Origin: Micromonospora chaiyaphumensis
Lineage (GTDB): Bacteria; Actinomycetota; Actinomycetes; Mycobacteriales; Micromonosporaceae
Assembly: GCF_900091435.1 (NCBI RefSeq)
Contig: NZ_FMCS01000016.1
Location: 41,594 to 105,593 of the forward strand
DNA: 64,000 nt
Reading direction: 5' to 3'
Positions 28,058-38,276 of the stretch are shown piece after piece. Positions within the stretch are counted from its first letter, which is position 1, and the number at the start of each line of letters is the position of its first letter. The notes below the pieces were generated by a model that saw nothing but the letters and a program-made list of their open reading frames with translations, was not told the DNA's origin and searched no databases. The translations under genes and the position numbers were made by a program.

Positions 28058-29200
28058 GTGGCCAGGGACTACTACGGCATTCTCGGCGTGAGCCGGGACG
28101 CCTCCGACGACGAGATCAAGCGCGCCTACCGCAAGCTGGCGCGGCAGTTCCACCCGGACGTCAATCCGGACCCGGAGGCACAGGAGAAGTTCAAGGACAT
28201 CAACGCCGCGTACGAGGTCCTGTCGGACGATCGGAAACGGCAGATCGTCGACCTGGGCGGCGACCCGCTCGCCCCGGGCGGCGGGGGCGCGGGTCCGGGT
28301 GGTCCGGGCGGCGCCGGCCCGTTCGTCGGCTTCCAGGACATCATGGACGCCTTCTTCGGCGGGGCCGCGGGCGGCAGCCGGGGGCCCCGGCCGCGCACCC
28401 GGCCGGGCGCCGACGCGATCCTGCGGCTGGAGCTGGACCTGAACGAGACGGCGTTCGGCGTCGAGGCGCCGATCACCGTCGACACGGCGGTGCTCTGCAC
28501 CACCTGCTCCGGCGCGGGCACCGCGGCCGGCACCCACCTGGCGACCTGCGAGGCGTGCGGCGGCCGGGGCGAGGTGCAGTCGGTGCAGCGGACCTTCCTC
28601 GGCCAGGTGGTCTCCGCCCGGCCGTGCACGGTCTGCCAGGGCTACGGCACCACCATCCCGCACCCCTGCCCGACCTGCGCGGGTGACGGCCGGGTGCGCA
28701 CCCGCCGCTCGCTCACCGTCAAGATCCCGGCGGGCGTCGAGGACGGCATGCGGATCCGGCTGGCCCAGCAGGGCGAGGTCGGCCCGGGCGGTGGCACGGC
28801 CGGCGACCTCTACGTCGAGATCCACGAGCGGCCGCACGACGTCTACTCCCGCAAGGGCGACGACCTGCACTGCCGGGTCACCGTGCCCATGACGGCGGCC
28901 GCGCTCGGCACCCGGCTGACCATCAAGACCCTCGACAGCGAGGAGACGGTCGACGTCAAGCCGGGCACCCAGCCGGGCAGCACGCTGCGGCTGCGCGCCC
29001 GGGGCGTGCCGCACCTGCGCGGCACCGGCCGGGGCGACCTCTACGTCCACCTCGACGTGCGGACCCCGACCAAGCTCGACGCCGACCAGGAGCGGATGCT
29101 GCGCGACTTCGCCAAGACCCGTGGCGAGGAGGTCGCCGAGCTGACCAAGCAGGGTGGCTTCTTCTCCCGGATGCGCGACGCCTTCAACGGGCACGCCTGA
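28058..29200 (+). CDS. dnaJ: Chaperone DnaJ (type I, DnaJ2)
   Basis: A type I J-protein that stimulates DnaK ATPase. The J domain starts at ARDYYGILGV, with HPD at 32-34 (DnaK contact); then a Gly-rich segment and four CxxCxGxG zinc repeats (CTTCSGAG, CEACGGRG, CTVCQGYG, CPTCAGDG). The C-terminal client domain is complete. GTG 28058 matches homologous starts; ATG 28040, 18 bases upstream, is an alternative. This is the hrcA-linked dnaJ of actinobacteria; dnaK and grpE are elsewhere. Confidence 0.96.
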   Translation: MARDYYGILGVSRDASDDEIKRAYRKLARQFHPDVNPDPEAQEKFKDINAAYEVLSDDRKRQIVDLGGDPLAPGGGGAGPGGPGGAGPFVGFQDIMDAFFGGAAGGSRGPRPRTRPGADAILRLELDLNETAFGVEAPITVDTAVLCTTCSGAGTAAGTHLATCEACGGRGEVQSVQRTFLGQVVSARPCTVCQGYGTTIPHPCPTCAGDGRVRTRRSLTVKIPAGVEDGMRIRLAQQGEVGPGGGTAGDLYVEIHERPHDVYSRKGDDLHCRVTVPMTAAALGTRLTIKTLDSEETVDVKPGTQPGSTLRLRARGVPHLRGTGRGDLYVHLDVRTPTKLDADQERMLRDFAKTRGEEVAELTKQGGFFSRMRDAFNGHA

Positions 29201-29201
29201 G

Positions 29202-29936
29202 GTGTCGGCGCCGCTGTTCCTGGTCGAGGCGCTGCCCACCGGTGACACGCTGACGCTGGACGGCCCGGAGGGGCACCACGCGGCCACCGTGCAGCGGCTG
29301 CGCGTCGGTGAGGAACTGCTGCTCGCCGACGGGCGTGGCGGCACGGCCGGCGCGGTGGTCACCGCCGTCGGCCGGGGCACCCTCGACCTCCGGGTCACCT
29401 CCCGGGGGTACGCCGACGCGCCCGTTCCGCGACTCGTCGTGGTGCAGGGCATCGCCAAGGGCGACCGGGGCGAGCTGGCCGTGCAGGCGATGACCGAGGT
29501 CGGGGTGGACGAGATCGTCCCCTGGGCGGCGTCCCGCTCGGTGACGCAGTGGCGCGGTGACCGGGGCGTACGGGCCCGGGAGAAGTGGGCGGCGACCGCC
29601 CGGGAGGCGGCCAAGCAGGCCCGCCGCCCGTGGCTGCCGGTGGTGGCGGGTACGCCCGACGAGTCCACCACCACGGTGACCCGGCGGATCGCCGGCGCGG
29701 CCGCCGCGTTCGTCCTGCACGAGGAGGCCGACGACCGGCTGACCACGGCCGACCTGCCCGACGTCGGCGAGATCGTCCTGGTGGTCGGCCCCGAGGGCGG
29801 CATCGCCCCCACCGAGCTGTCGGCCTTCGAGCAGGCCGGCGCCCGCCCGGTCCGCCTGGGCCCGTCGGTGCTCCGCACCTCAACAGCCGGCGTGGCCGCC
29901 CTGACCGTCCTCTCCACCCGCCTGCACCGCTGGTAA
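29202..29936 (+). CDS. rsmE: 16S rRNA (uracil-1498-N3) methyltransferase RsmE
   Basis: RsmE methylates U1498 of 16S rRNA using SAM. The 244-residue product has the PUA-like N-terminus, VQGIAKGDRGELAVQAMTEVGV, and the SPOUT knot VVGPEGGIAPTEL and LGPSVLRTSTAGVAAL. The GTG start is 1 base after the dnaJ stop, so it is translationally coupled to dnaJ. hrcA-dnaJ-rsmE order is typical of actinobacteria. A type C palindrome lies 25 bases after the stop. Confidence 0.97.
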   Translation: MSAPLFLVEALPTGDTLTLDGPEGHHAATVQRLRVGEELLLADGRGGTAGAVVTAVGRGTLDLRVTSRGYADAPVPRLVVVQGIAKGDRGELAVQAMTEVGVDEIVPWAASRSVTQWRGDRGVRAREKWAATAREAAKQARRPWLPVVAGTPDESTTTVTRRIAGAAAAFVLHEEADDRLTTADLPDVGEIVLVVGPEGGIAPTELSAFEQAGARPVRLGPSVLRTSTAGVAALTVLSTRLHRW

Positions 29937-29960
29937 CCCGCCCACGGCGCCTCCCTCGGC

Positions 29961-30020
29961 GTTGATCAAGAAGTTCGCGTCAGGATCTGGCCGGATTCCG
30001 ACGCAAACCTCTTGATCAAC
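29961..30020. repeat. Intergenic palindrome (type C), copy 1
   Basis: Two 21-base arms, 29961-29981 and 30000-30020, pair with two mismatches around an 18-base loop. The arms read GTTGATCAAGAAGTTCGCGTC and its near-complement. It lies between the convergent rsmE and SDR genes. A second member with the same arm sequence and the same loop length is at 49396. Confidence 0.92.
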
Positions 30021-30038
30021 GCGCTGCGAGTGGGCACG

Positions 30039-30812
30039 TCAGGTGCGGAGGTAGGAGGCGCCGTTCAGGTCGACGATCGTTCCTGAGGCCCACTCGGCCT
30101 CGGGGCTGGCCAGCCAGTGCACCGCCGCGGCGATCTCCTCGGGGCGGGCCACCCGGTTGAACGGGGACTGGGCGCGGATCGCGTCGCCCCGCTCGCCGCT
30201 GAGGTGGGTGGTGGTCATGTCGGTCGCCACGAAGCCCGGCGCGACCGTCGCCACCGCGATGCCGTACGGCGCCAGGGCCAGCGCCAGCGACTGCCCGAGG
30301 GCGTTGAGCCCGGCCTTGCTGGCGCCGTACGCGGGCTGCTCCGGCTCGCCCCGGAAGGCGCCCCGGGACGACACGTTGACGATCCGGCCGCCCCGCTCGC
30401 GCATGTGCTGGGCGGCGCACCAGGTGGCGTTCGCGGCGCCGGTCAGGTTGGTCTCCAGGACCAGCCGCCACTGCTCCTGCCACTGCTCGTAGGTGTTGCC
30501 GAAGACCGGGTGCGGCAGGTCGCGCGGTCCGTAGACGCCGGCGTTGTTGACCAGTACGTCGAGGCCGCCCAGAAGCCGCGCCGCCTCGTCGACCATGGCC
30601 CGGACCGCGTCCGGGTCGGCCAGGTCGGCGCGGACCACGACGTGCCCGTCGCCGGGCAGTTCCGCCCGCAGCGCCTCGGCCAGCTCGGCGGAGTCCCGGT
30701 GGTGGATCGCGACCCGGTCCCCGCCCTCCGCGAACGCCCGCGCCACCGCGCGCCCGATGCCCCGCGAGGCCCCCGTCACCAGCACCGCCCGAGAAGTCAC
30801 GCGCCACATCAT
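30039..30812 (-). CDS. Short-chain dehydrogenase/reductase (FabG-like)
   Basis: A 257-residue SDR. TGASRGIG near the start binds the cofactor; NNAG, IVNVSSRGAF (catalytic Ser) and YGASKAG (Tyr, Lys) follow, and DLNGASYL closes it. A basic residue after beta-2 (IHHRDSAE) suggests NADP. An 11-residue insertion after NNAG (DLPHPVFGNTYEQWQEQW) is longer than in FabG. The substrate is unknown. ATG 30812 or 30809 may be used; GTG 30800 is also possible. Divergent from the HIT gene, 35 bases away. Confidence 0.9.
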   Translation of the reverse strand: MMWRVTSRAVLVTGASRGIGRAVARAFAEGGDRVAIHHRDSAELAEALRAELPGDGHVVVRADLADPDAVRAMVDEAARLLGGLDVLVNNAGVYGPRDLPHPVFGNTYEQWQEQWRLVLETNLTGAANATWCAAQHMRERGGRIVNVSSRGAFRGEPEQPAYGASKAGLNALGQSLALALAPYGIAVATVAPGFVATDMTTTHLSGERGDAIRAQSPFNRVARPEEIAAAVHWLASPEAEWASGTIVDLNGASYLRT

Positions 30813-30847
30813 GCCTCAGCCGGTACGCGACGACTTACCATGCCCCG

Positions 30848-31198
30848 ATGGGAACCGACTGCCTGTTCTGCCGGATCGTCGCCGGGGAGATCCCCGCCAC
30901 CATCGTCCGTGAGACCGCCACCACGCTGGCCTTCCGGGACATCGACCCGAAGGCGCCCACCCACGTGCTGGTGATCACGAAGGAGCACTACGCGGACGTG
31001 GCCACCCTGGCCCAGGGCGACCCGGGGCTGGCCGGTGAGCTGCTGGGCACGGCCGCCGTGGTGGCCGAGGAGGAGGGGCTGACGGTGGACGGCTTCCGGC
31101 TGATGTTCAACACCGGCCCGTACGGTGGCCAGGAGGTCTTCCACGTGCACGCGCACCTGCTCGGCGGGGCGCCGCTCGGCCCGATGCTCTGCCGCTGA
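30848..31198 (+). CDS. HIT-family (histidine triad) nucleotide-binding protein
   Basis: A 116-residue Hint-type protein. HVHAHLL with His99, His101 and His103 is the histidine triad; CLFCRIVAGEIP is at the N-terminus and FRDIDPKAPTHVLVITK at 29-45. Such proteins hydrolyse adenosine phosphoramidates. This position near hrcA-dnaJ-rsmE and phoH-ybeY is common in actinobacteria. It is followed 21 bases later by the beta-lactamase-like gene. Confidence 0.97.
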   Translation: MGTDCLFCRIVAGEIPATIVRETATTLAFRDIDPKAPTHVLVITKEHYADVATLAQGDPGLAGELLGTAAVVAEEEGLTVDGFRLMFNTGPYGGQEVFHVHAHLLGGAPLGPMLCR

Positions 31199-31219
31199 CG
31201 CGCTGCCTAGACTGCCCTC

Positions 31220-32596
31220 ATGATCACGGTGCAGGACCGGCTCGGCCGGATGGTGCGGCAGGCGCAGGCCCACGGGCGGATCCCGGCGGTCTCGGTCGCC
31301 CTGCACCGGGCCGACCGGCCGCTCTGGACCTGCACGGTCGGCGGGACCGGCAACGACACCCCGCTCGCGCCGGAGACGGTCTTCCGGATCGGCTCGGTCA
31401 CGAAGACCTTCACCTCGGTGCTGGTCATGCAGTGCCGGGACGAGGGGCTGCTCGACCTGGACGACCCGATCGGGCGGCACCTCGACCTGCCGGCGCACGG
31501 CGAGCTGACCGTACGCCGGCTGCTGTCGCACACCGCGGGCCTGCAGCGCGAGCCGCACGGCGACGTCTGGGACAGCCTGCGCGCGCCCGACGTCCGCGAG
31601 CTGCTCGCCGACCTGGCCCGGGTGGAGCGGGTGCTGCCCACCGGGCGGCGCTACCACTACTCCAACCTCGGCATGGCCCTGCTGGGCGAGCTGGTCGCCC
31701 AGCTCCGCGGCGGCACCTGGGCCGAGGTGCTGGCCGAGCGGGTGCTCGCCCCGCTCGGGCTGACCGCCACCGGCCCCACGCCCGGCGACCGGGCGGCGAC
31801 CGGGTTCCTGGTCGACGCGTACTCCGACGAGGCCCGGCCGGAGCCGCCGACCGACTTCGGTGCGGTGGCCCCCGCCGCGCAGCTCTGGAGCACCGCGCCG
31901 GACATGGCGCGCTGGGCGGCCTTCCTGGCCGACCCGGCCGCGCTGGACCCGGCCGGCGCCGTGCTCGCGCCGGCCACCCTCGACGAGATGCGCTGGCCGC
32001 TGACCACCACCGACGAGACGCTCTGGGCCGGCGGTTTCGGTCTCGGGCTGATCCTGGTGCCGCAGCCCGCGCGGGTGCTGCACGTGGGGCACGACGGGGC
32101 CATGCCCGGCTTCCTGGCGGCCGTCTACGGCCGGCGCGGCGGGGACGGCACCGCCGGCGCGATGGGCTGCGCGGTGCTGGGCTCCTCCGGCACCGGCGTG
32201 GAGGTCTTCGAGCTGCCGCACCGGCTGCTCGCCGCCGCCGCCGAGCACGACCCGGCCGACGTCGAGCCGTGGCGCCCCGGCGCGCCCGCCCCGGAGCACC
32301 TGCGCGGCCTGCTCGGCCGCTGGTGGGGCGAGGGCTTCGAGTACGTCTTCTCCTGGCACGACGGGGCGCTGCGCGCCCGCGGCGCGGACGACCCGGCCGG
32401 CAAGCCGCCCGCGGTGTTCGCGCCGCTGCCGGACCGGCCGGACGTGTTCCGCACGGTCGCCGGCCGGGAGGTGGGCGAGCTGCTCCGGCTGACCCGGGAC
32501 GAGCGCGGCGCCGTGGTGCGGATGCACTGGGCCACCTACCGCTTCACCCGGCACCAGGAGACCTTCGAGGGGTACGACTTCCGCGCCGGTGACTGA
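31220..32596 (+). CDS. Serine hydrolase, class C beta-lactamase family
   Basis: A 458-residue penicillin-binding-protein-like hydrolase. The catalytic SVTK is at 59-62 and YSN at 147-149, and HVGHDGAMPGF is the KTG-like third box in its HxG form. Residues about 350-458 form a C-terminal domain of unknown role. No signal peptide is seen, so it is likely cytosolic, which argues for esterase or peptidase activity on small molecules rather than antibiotic resistance. It precedes phoH by 130 bases. Confidence 0.9.
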   Translation: MITVQDRLGRMVRQAQAHGRIPAVSVALHRADRPLWTCTVGGTGNDTPLAPETVFRIGSVTKTFTSVLVMQCRDEGLLDLDDPIGRHLDLPAHGELTVRRLLSHTAGLQREPHGDVWDSLRAPDVRELLADLARVERVLPTGRRYHYSNLGMALLGELVAQLRGGTWAEVLAERVLAPLGLTATGPTPGDRAATGFLVDAYSDEARPEPPTDFGAVAPAAQLWSTAPDMARWAAFLADPAALDPAGAVLAPATLDEMRWPLTTTDETLWAGGFGLGLILVPQPARVLHVGHDGAMPGFLAAVYGRRGGDGTAGAMGCAVLGSSGTGVEVFELPHRLLAAAAEHDPADVEPWRPGAPAPEHLRGLLGRWWGEGFEYVFSWHDGALRARGADDPAGKPPAVFAPLPDRPDVFRTVAGREVGELLRLTRDERGAVVRMHWATYRFTRHQETFEGYDFRAGD

Positions 32597-32726
32597 TCTT
32601 CCAACGCCGGAAATGGGCACGGTGCCACGGGTGTTGACCCGATACGATGGGAGTCACGACCGCCGCGCCAGCAGGGCCCGGCGCCGAGTTCGAGAGCAGG
32701 TGGCGTAGGGCCCGACGGCCCGACCT

Positions 32727-33785
<1,059 letters not shown>

Positions 33786-33803
33786 CCCACCAGAGGAAGA
33801 CAG

Positions 33804-34277
33804 TTGTCCATCGAGATCGCCAACGAGTCCGGCGCCGACGTCGACACCGACGCCGTGCTCGCCGTCGCCCGGCACGCCCTCGACGAGATGGGGGTCAACC
33901 CCCTCGCCGAGCTCTCCGTGCTGCTGGTCGACATCGACTACATGTCGGAGCTGAACCACCGCTGGATGGGTGGCGACGGCCCGACCGACGTGCTCGCCTT
34001 CCCCATGGACGAGGGCAGCGTCGACCACGGCCCGGGCGAGAGCGCCCCGGCCGGCGGTGAGCCGGCCCTGCTCGGCGACATCGTGCTCTGCCCGGAGGTG
34101 GCGGCCAAGCAGGCCGCGGCCGCCGGGCACTCCACGGCCGACGAGCTGCACCTGCTCACCGTGCACGGCGTGCTGCACCTGCTCGGCTACGACCACGCCG
34201 AGCCGGAGGAGGAGCGGGAGATGTTCGGTCTCCAGGCCCGGCTGCTGGCCAGCTGGCGGTCGACCCGGTCGCAGTGA
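33804..34277 (+). CDS. ybeY: rRNA maturation endoribonuclease YbeY
   Basis: YbeY is a zinc endoribonuclease for 16S rRNA 3' processing and 70S quality control. HGVLHLLGYDH carries the three zinc ligands His121, His125 and His131. The start is a rare TTG at 33804, chosen because it follows GAGGAAGACAG and opens on the conserved SIEIANESG. At 157 residues it is of normal length. It overlaps the next gene by four bases. Confidence 0.96.
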   Translation: MSIEIANESGADVDTDAVLAVARHALDEMGVNPLAELSVLLVDIDYMSELNHRWMGGDGPTDVLAFPMDEGSVDHGPGESAPAGGEPALLGDIVLCPEVAAKQAAAAGHSTADELHLLTVHGVLHLLGYDHAEPEEEREMFGLQARLLASWRSTRSQ

Positions 34278-35662
34278 TGACCACCCTGGCGGCCGGCGGC
34301 GCGCCCGCCGGCCTGCCCGACCTCACCCTCCTCGCCGTCGCGGCGGGGCTGGTGGTGCTCGCCGGCCTCATCGCCATGACCGAGGCGGCGCTGGCCGCCG
34401 TCTCGCCGGCCCGGGCCGCCGAGCTGGCCCGGGACGGCGCGCGCGGGGCGCGCACCCTCCAGGCCGTCGCCGGCGACGTGGTCCGCCACCTCAACCTGCT
34501 GCTCCTGCTCCGCCTGCTGGCCGAGCTGACCGCCACGACGCTGGTCGCGCTGGTGGCGGTGGACACCTTCGGCGCCGGCTGGCGGGCCGCCCTGGTCACC
34601 GCCGGGGCGATGGCCGTGGTCAGCTTCGTGGTGGTCGGCGTCGCGCCGCGCACCCTCGGCCGGCAGCACGCCTACGCGGTGGGCCGCGCGGTCGCGCCGC
34701 TGGTGCGCTGGCTGGGCCGGGCGCTCAACCCGCTGGCCTCGCTGCTCATCCTGATCGGCAACGCGGTCACCCCGGGGCGCGGCTTCCGGGAGGGGCCGTT
34801 CGCCACCCAGGTCGAGCTGCGTGAGCTGGTCGACCTGGCCGAGCAGCGCGGCGTGGTCGAGCACGGCGAGCGGCAGATGATCCACTCGGTGTTCGCGCTC
34901 GGCGACACCATCGCCCGCGAGGTGATGGTGCCCCGGACCGAGATGGTGTGGATAGAGGAGGGCAAGACCCTCGCCCAGGCGCTGGCGCTCTTCCTGCGCT
35001 CCGGCTTCTCCCGCATCCCGGTGATCGGCGAGAACGTCGACGACGTGCTCGGCGTGCTCTACCTCAAGGACCTGATCCGCCGGATCCAGGGCGCCCCGGA
35101 GGCCCGGCAGATGCCGGTGGCCGAGCTGATGCGCCCGGCGACCTTCGTGCCCGAGTCCAAGCCGGTCGACGACCTGCTCTCGGAGATGCAGGCCGCCCGC
35201 AACCACCTGGTCATCGTCGTCGACGAGTACGGCGGCACCGGCGGCCTGGTCACCATCGAGGACATCCTCGAGGAGATCGTCGGCGAGATCACCGACGAGT
35301 ACGATGTCGAACGCCCGCCGGTCGAGCGCCTGGCGGACGGGGCCGTGCGGGTGACCGCCCGGCTGCCGGTGGAGAATCTGGGCGAGCTGTTCGACACCGA
35401 ACTGCCCACCGATGAGGTGGAGACGGTCGGTGGCCTGCTCGCCCAGGCGCTCGGCCGGGTGCCGATCCCGGGCGCCGAGGCCGAGGTGGCCGGGCTGCGG
35501 CTGATCGCCGAGGGCACCACCGGCCGGCGCAACCGGATCGACACCGTGCTGGTCAGCCGGGCCGAGCCGGGCGACGCGCCGGACAGCGCGGGGCGCGGCG
35601 AGCAGGCCGATCCCCGCGGCAACCACAACCGTTCCGAGGAGAGGCAACCCGCCGATGCCTGA
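34274..35662 (+). CDS. CNNM/CorC-type membrane protein with CBS domains
   Basis: A 462-residue protein (often called hemolysin family). Residues 1-195 are a DUF21 transmembrane domain with about four helices, 215-330 hold two CBS domains (DTIAREVMVPRTEMVWI, then PVDDLLSEMQAARNHLVIV), and the CorC/HlyC domain follows at 345-425. Members affect Mg or Co efflux; the hemolysin name has no support. GTG 34274 overlaps the ybeY stop (ATG 34277 is alternative), and the end overlaps the next gene by 8 bases. Confidence 0.95.
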   Translation: MMTTLAAGGAPAGLPDLTLLAVAAGLVVLAGLIAMTEAALAAVSPARAAELARDGARGARTLQAVAGDVVRHLNLLLLLRLLAELTATTLVALVAVDTFGAGWRAALVTAGAMAVVSFVVVGVAPRTLGRQHAYAVGRAVAPLVRWLGRALNPLASLLILIGNAVTPGRGFREGPFATQVELRELVDLAEQRGVVEHGERQMIHSVFALGDTIAREVMVPRTEMVWIEEGKTLAQALALFLRSGFSRIPVIGENVDDVLGVLYLKDLIRRIQGAPEARQMPVAELMRPATFVPESKPVDDLLSEMQAARNHLVIVVDEYGGTGGLVTIEDILEEIVGEITDEYDVERPPVERLADGAVRVTARLPVENLGELFDTELPTDEVETVGGLLAQALGRVPIPGAEAEVAGLRLIAEGTTGRRNRIDTVLVSRAEPGDAPDSAGRGEQADPRGNHNRSEERQPADA

Positions 35663-36041
35663 GTCACCCGCCCTGCCGGCCGCCCGGCCCACCCCGTCCG
35701 ACCCGGCCGAGCTGAGCGCCGAGGACGGCAAGCTGGTCGTCCTGGCCCGGGGTGCGCGGGGCCGGGTCGGCGCCGTGGAGGGCGCGGCGGTGCGCGACCA
35801 GGACGGCCGGACGTACGCGGCGGCCAGCGTGGCGCTGCCGTCGCTGACCCTGACCGCGCTCCAGCTCGCGGTCGCCTCGGCGGTGGCCGCCGGCGCGAGC
35901 CGGCTGGAGGCCGCCGTGGTGGTGACCGAGGCCTCGACGCTGGACGGCGCGGGGCACGCCGCGGTCCGTGACCTCGCCGCCGATGCGCCGATCCACGTGG
36001 CCGCGCCGGACGGCACCGTCCTCGGCACGGTGGTCGAGTGA
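35655..36041 (+). CDS. Cytidine-deaminase-fold protein lacking the catalytic motifs
   Basis: A 128-residue protein whose pattern LTLTALQLAVASAVAAGA and AAVVVTEAS resembles the cytidine deaminase core in position and helical content. The zinc motifs expected of an active enzyme (HAE and PCxxC) are absent; the protein has no Cys. It overlaps the CorC gene by 8 bases and era by 4 bases, so it is co-expressed. A short protein occupies the same place in mycobacteria (Rv2365c, from memory). A scaffold or regulatory role is inferred. Confidence 0.7.
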   Translation: MPESPALPAARPTPSDPAELSAEDGKLVVLARGARGRVGAVEGAAVRDQDGRTYAAASVALPSLTLTALQLAVASAVAAGASRLEAAVVVTEASTLDGAGHAAVRDLAADAPIHVAAPDGTVLGTVVE

Positions 36042-36934
36042 GCGAGCCGGCCCAGCGTCCCTACCGGGCCGGTTTCGGCTGCTTCGTCGGGCGGCCGAAC
36101 GCGGGCAAGTCGACGCTGACCAACGCGATCGTCGGCACCAAGATCGCCATCACCTCGAACAAGCCGCAGACCACCCGGCACATCATCCGGGCCGTGCTGC
36201 ACCGGCCGGACTCGCAGCTCGTGCTGGTCGACACCCCGGGCCTGCACCGCCCCCGCACGCTGCTCGGCGAGCGGCTGAACGACCTGGTCCGGGAGACCTG
36301 GAGCGAGGTCGACGTGATCGGCCTCTGCATCCCGGCGAACGAGCCGATCGGGCGGGGCGACCGGTTCATCACCGGCGAGCTGGCCAGCCTGCGGGCCACC
36401 GTGCTGGCGGTGGTCACCAAGACCGACCTGGTGGACAAGAAGCGGCTCGCCGAGCAGTTGCTCGCGGTGAGCGAGCTGGGTGAATTCGCCGACGTGGTGC
36501 CGGTGAGCGCCGTCTCGGGCCACCAGGTGGACACCCTCGTCGACGTGATGACCGGCTACCTGCCGGAGTCGCCGCAGCTCTACCCGGACGACATGCTCAC
36601 CGACGACCCCGAGCAGGTTCTCGTGGCCGAGCTGGTCCGCGAGGCCGCCCTCGAGGGCGTCCGGGACGAGCTCCCGCACTCGATCGCCGTCGTGGTCGAG
36701 GAGATGATCCCCGAGGGGAACGTCACCAAGATCTATGCGGACGTGTACGTGGAGCGACCGAGCCAGAAGGCGATCGTGATCGGTCACCGGGGCAGCCGGC
36801 TCAAGCACGTCGGCACCACGGCCCGCCGGCAGATCGAGGAGCTGCTCGGCACCCGGGTCTACCTGGACCTGCACGTCCGGGTCGCGAAGGACTGGCAGCG
36901 CGACCCGAAGCAGCTGCGCAAGCTCGGCTTCTGA
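36038..36934 (+). CDS. era: GTPase Era
   Basis: Era is a GTPase that binds the 3' end of 16S rRNA and aids 30S assembly. In the 298-residue product the P-loop GRPNAGKST is at 18-26, DTPGLH is G3, TKTDLV is G4, and the C-terminal KH domain (HSIAVVVEEM, KAIVIGHRGSRLKHVG) binds RNA. The GTG start overlaps the previous stop by four bases. It closes the phoH-to-era operon; the next gene begins 192 bases later with no evident terminator. Confidence 0.98.
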   Translation: MSEPAQRPYRAGFGCFVGRPNAGKSTLTNAIVGTKIAITSNKPQTTRHIIRAVLHRPDSQLVLVDTPGLHRPRTLLGERLNDLVRETWSEVDVIGLCIPANEPIGRGDRFITGELASLRATVLAVVTKTDLVDKKRLAEQLLAVSELGEFADVVPVSAVSGHQVDTLVDVMTGYLPESPQLYPDDMLTDDPEQVLVAELVREAALEGVRDELPHSIAVVVEEMIPEGNVTKIYADVYVERPSQKAIVIGHRGSRLKHVGTTARRQIEELLGTRVYLDLHVRVAKDWQRDPKQLRKLGF

Positions 36935-37126
36935 CCCCGTACCCCAGAATCGCCGGTCCCGTTTTCCGGGGCCGGCGGTCCGCGTTCGCGGGGCCTGCCA
37001 GGGTGGTCCGGATCGGTCTGGTTTATGGGAAGTTTCACTTTTGACCCCGGCCCGCGCACCGTTTCGTCCGGCGGGGTCGGAGGGTAGGGAAGCGCTATCC
37101 CCTGCCCCCGACGCCCCCGCGAGCTG

Positions 37127-38263
37127 ATGCGTAACCGATACCTCGACCTGCTCCGCTCCCTGGCCATCGTGCGCGTCGTCGTCTATCACGTCACCGGATG
37201 GGCGACGCTGACCCTGATCTTCCCGGCGATGTCGGTGATGTTCGCGCTCGCCGGCTCACTGATGGCCGCGTCGCTGGACCGGAGCGGCGTACCGGCCGTG
37301 GGGCGCCGGCTGCGCCGGCTGCTGCCCTCGCTCTGGGTGCTCGCCGCGGTCTTCGTGCCGGCCATGCTGCTCACCGGGCTGCCGCTCACCCCGAAGGTGC
37401 TGCTCTGGCTCTTCCCGGTCAGCGACCCGCCGGCCAACCACTGGGGTGCCCTCGCGCTGAGCCCGATCTGGTACCTGCGGGACTACCTGTGGTTCGTGCT
37501 GGCCTCGCCGGTGGCCCTCTGGCTGTTCCGCCGGGCCCCGCTGCCCACCCTGCTGGCCCCGTACGCGCTGCTCGTGGCGATCGAGCTGGGCGTGCTGGCG
37601 AACCCGCCGGCCGTGCTGCGCGAGTTCGGCCTGTACTTCGGCGCCTGGCTGCTCGGCTTCGCCCACCACGACGGCCTGCTGCGCCGCACGGCCAACCGGG
37701 TGCTCGTGCCGCTCGCGGTCGCCCTCGGCGCGGCCGGGCTGGGCTGGATCTTCACCCACCCGGGCCCCCGCGGTTACGACCTCAACGACATCCACCTGGG
37801 CAACGCGCTCTGGTCGGCGGCGTTCATCCTGGTGGCGATCGGCCGGGCGCCCGCCGGCGCGGCCTGGGTCGACCGCACCCCGGTGCTGGGCCGGGTGGTC
37901 ACCGTGCTGAACCGGCGCGCGCTGACCGTCTACCTCTGGCACATGCCGTTCGTGGTGGCGCTCACGCCGCTGGTCGACGTGGTCGGCTGGTCGCACCAGG
38001 ACCTCCTGGGACTGGCCATCCGGGTGGCGCTGGTGTTCGCGCTGGTCGGCGTGGTCACCCTGCTGGTCGGCTGGGTCGAGGACCGGGCCGCCCGGCGTAC
38101 CCCGGAACTGGTGCCCGGCCGGCCCCGGCCGACGGCGGCCGAGCGGGCGGCGGCCGCACCGGCCAGCCCGGCGCCCGCCGGCGCGGGCGGCGAACTGGCG
38201 ACCGCCGGCGCCCGGATGCCGGCCCCGCGCGCGCCCGCGCGGTCCGAGCGCGTCCCGGGCTGA
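37127..38263 (+). CDS. Acyltransferase family 3 membrane protein
   Basis: A 378-residue membrane protein with about ten helices. It begins MRNRYLDLLRSLAIVRVVVYH, the acyltransferase-3 signature with a catalytic His near residue 21. Such enzymes O-acylate sugars, peptidoglycan or lipids. The C-terminal 50 residues are Ala/Pro-rich and probably disordered. It has inserted between era and recO, which are close in other actinobacteria, together with the convergent lipoprotein gene at 38277. Confidence 0.9.
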   Translation: MRNRYLDLLRSLAIVRVVVYHVTGWATLTLIFPAMSVMFALAGSLMAASLDRSGVPAVGRRLRRLLPSLWVLAAVFVPAMLLTGLPLTPKVLLWLFPVSDPPANHWGALALSPIWYLRDYLWFVLASPVALWLFRRAPLPTLLAPYALLVAIELGVLANPPAVLREFGLYFGAWLLGFAHHDGLLRRTANRVLVPLAVALGAAGLGWIFTHPGPRGYDLNDIHLGNALWSAAFILVAIGRAPAGAAWVDRTPVLGRVVTVLNRRALTVYLWHMPFVVALTPLVDVVGWSHQDLLGLAIRVALVFALVGVVTLLVGWVEDRAARRTPELVPGRPRPTAAERAAAAPASPAPAGAGGELATAGARMPAPRAPARSERVPG

Positions 38264-38276
38264 CCGGCGGCGCGCC

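Noticed and set aside
34274..35662. Hemolysin activity for the CNNM/CorC protein
   Set aside because: The family name is historical; domain content (DUF21, CBS, CorC) indicates ion transport.
34187..37189. A 1000-residue open frame on the minus strand across the CorC-era region
   Set aside because: Opposite strand of well-identified genes; composition typical of high-GC shadow frames.
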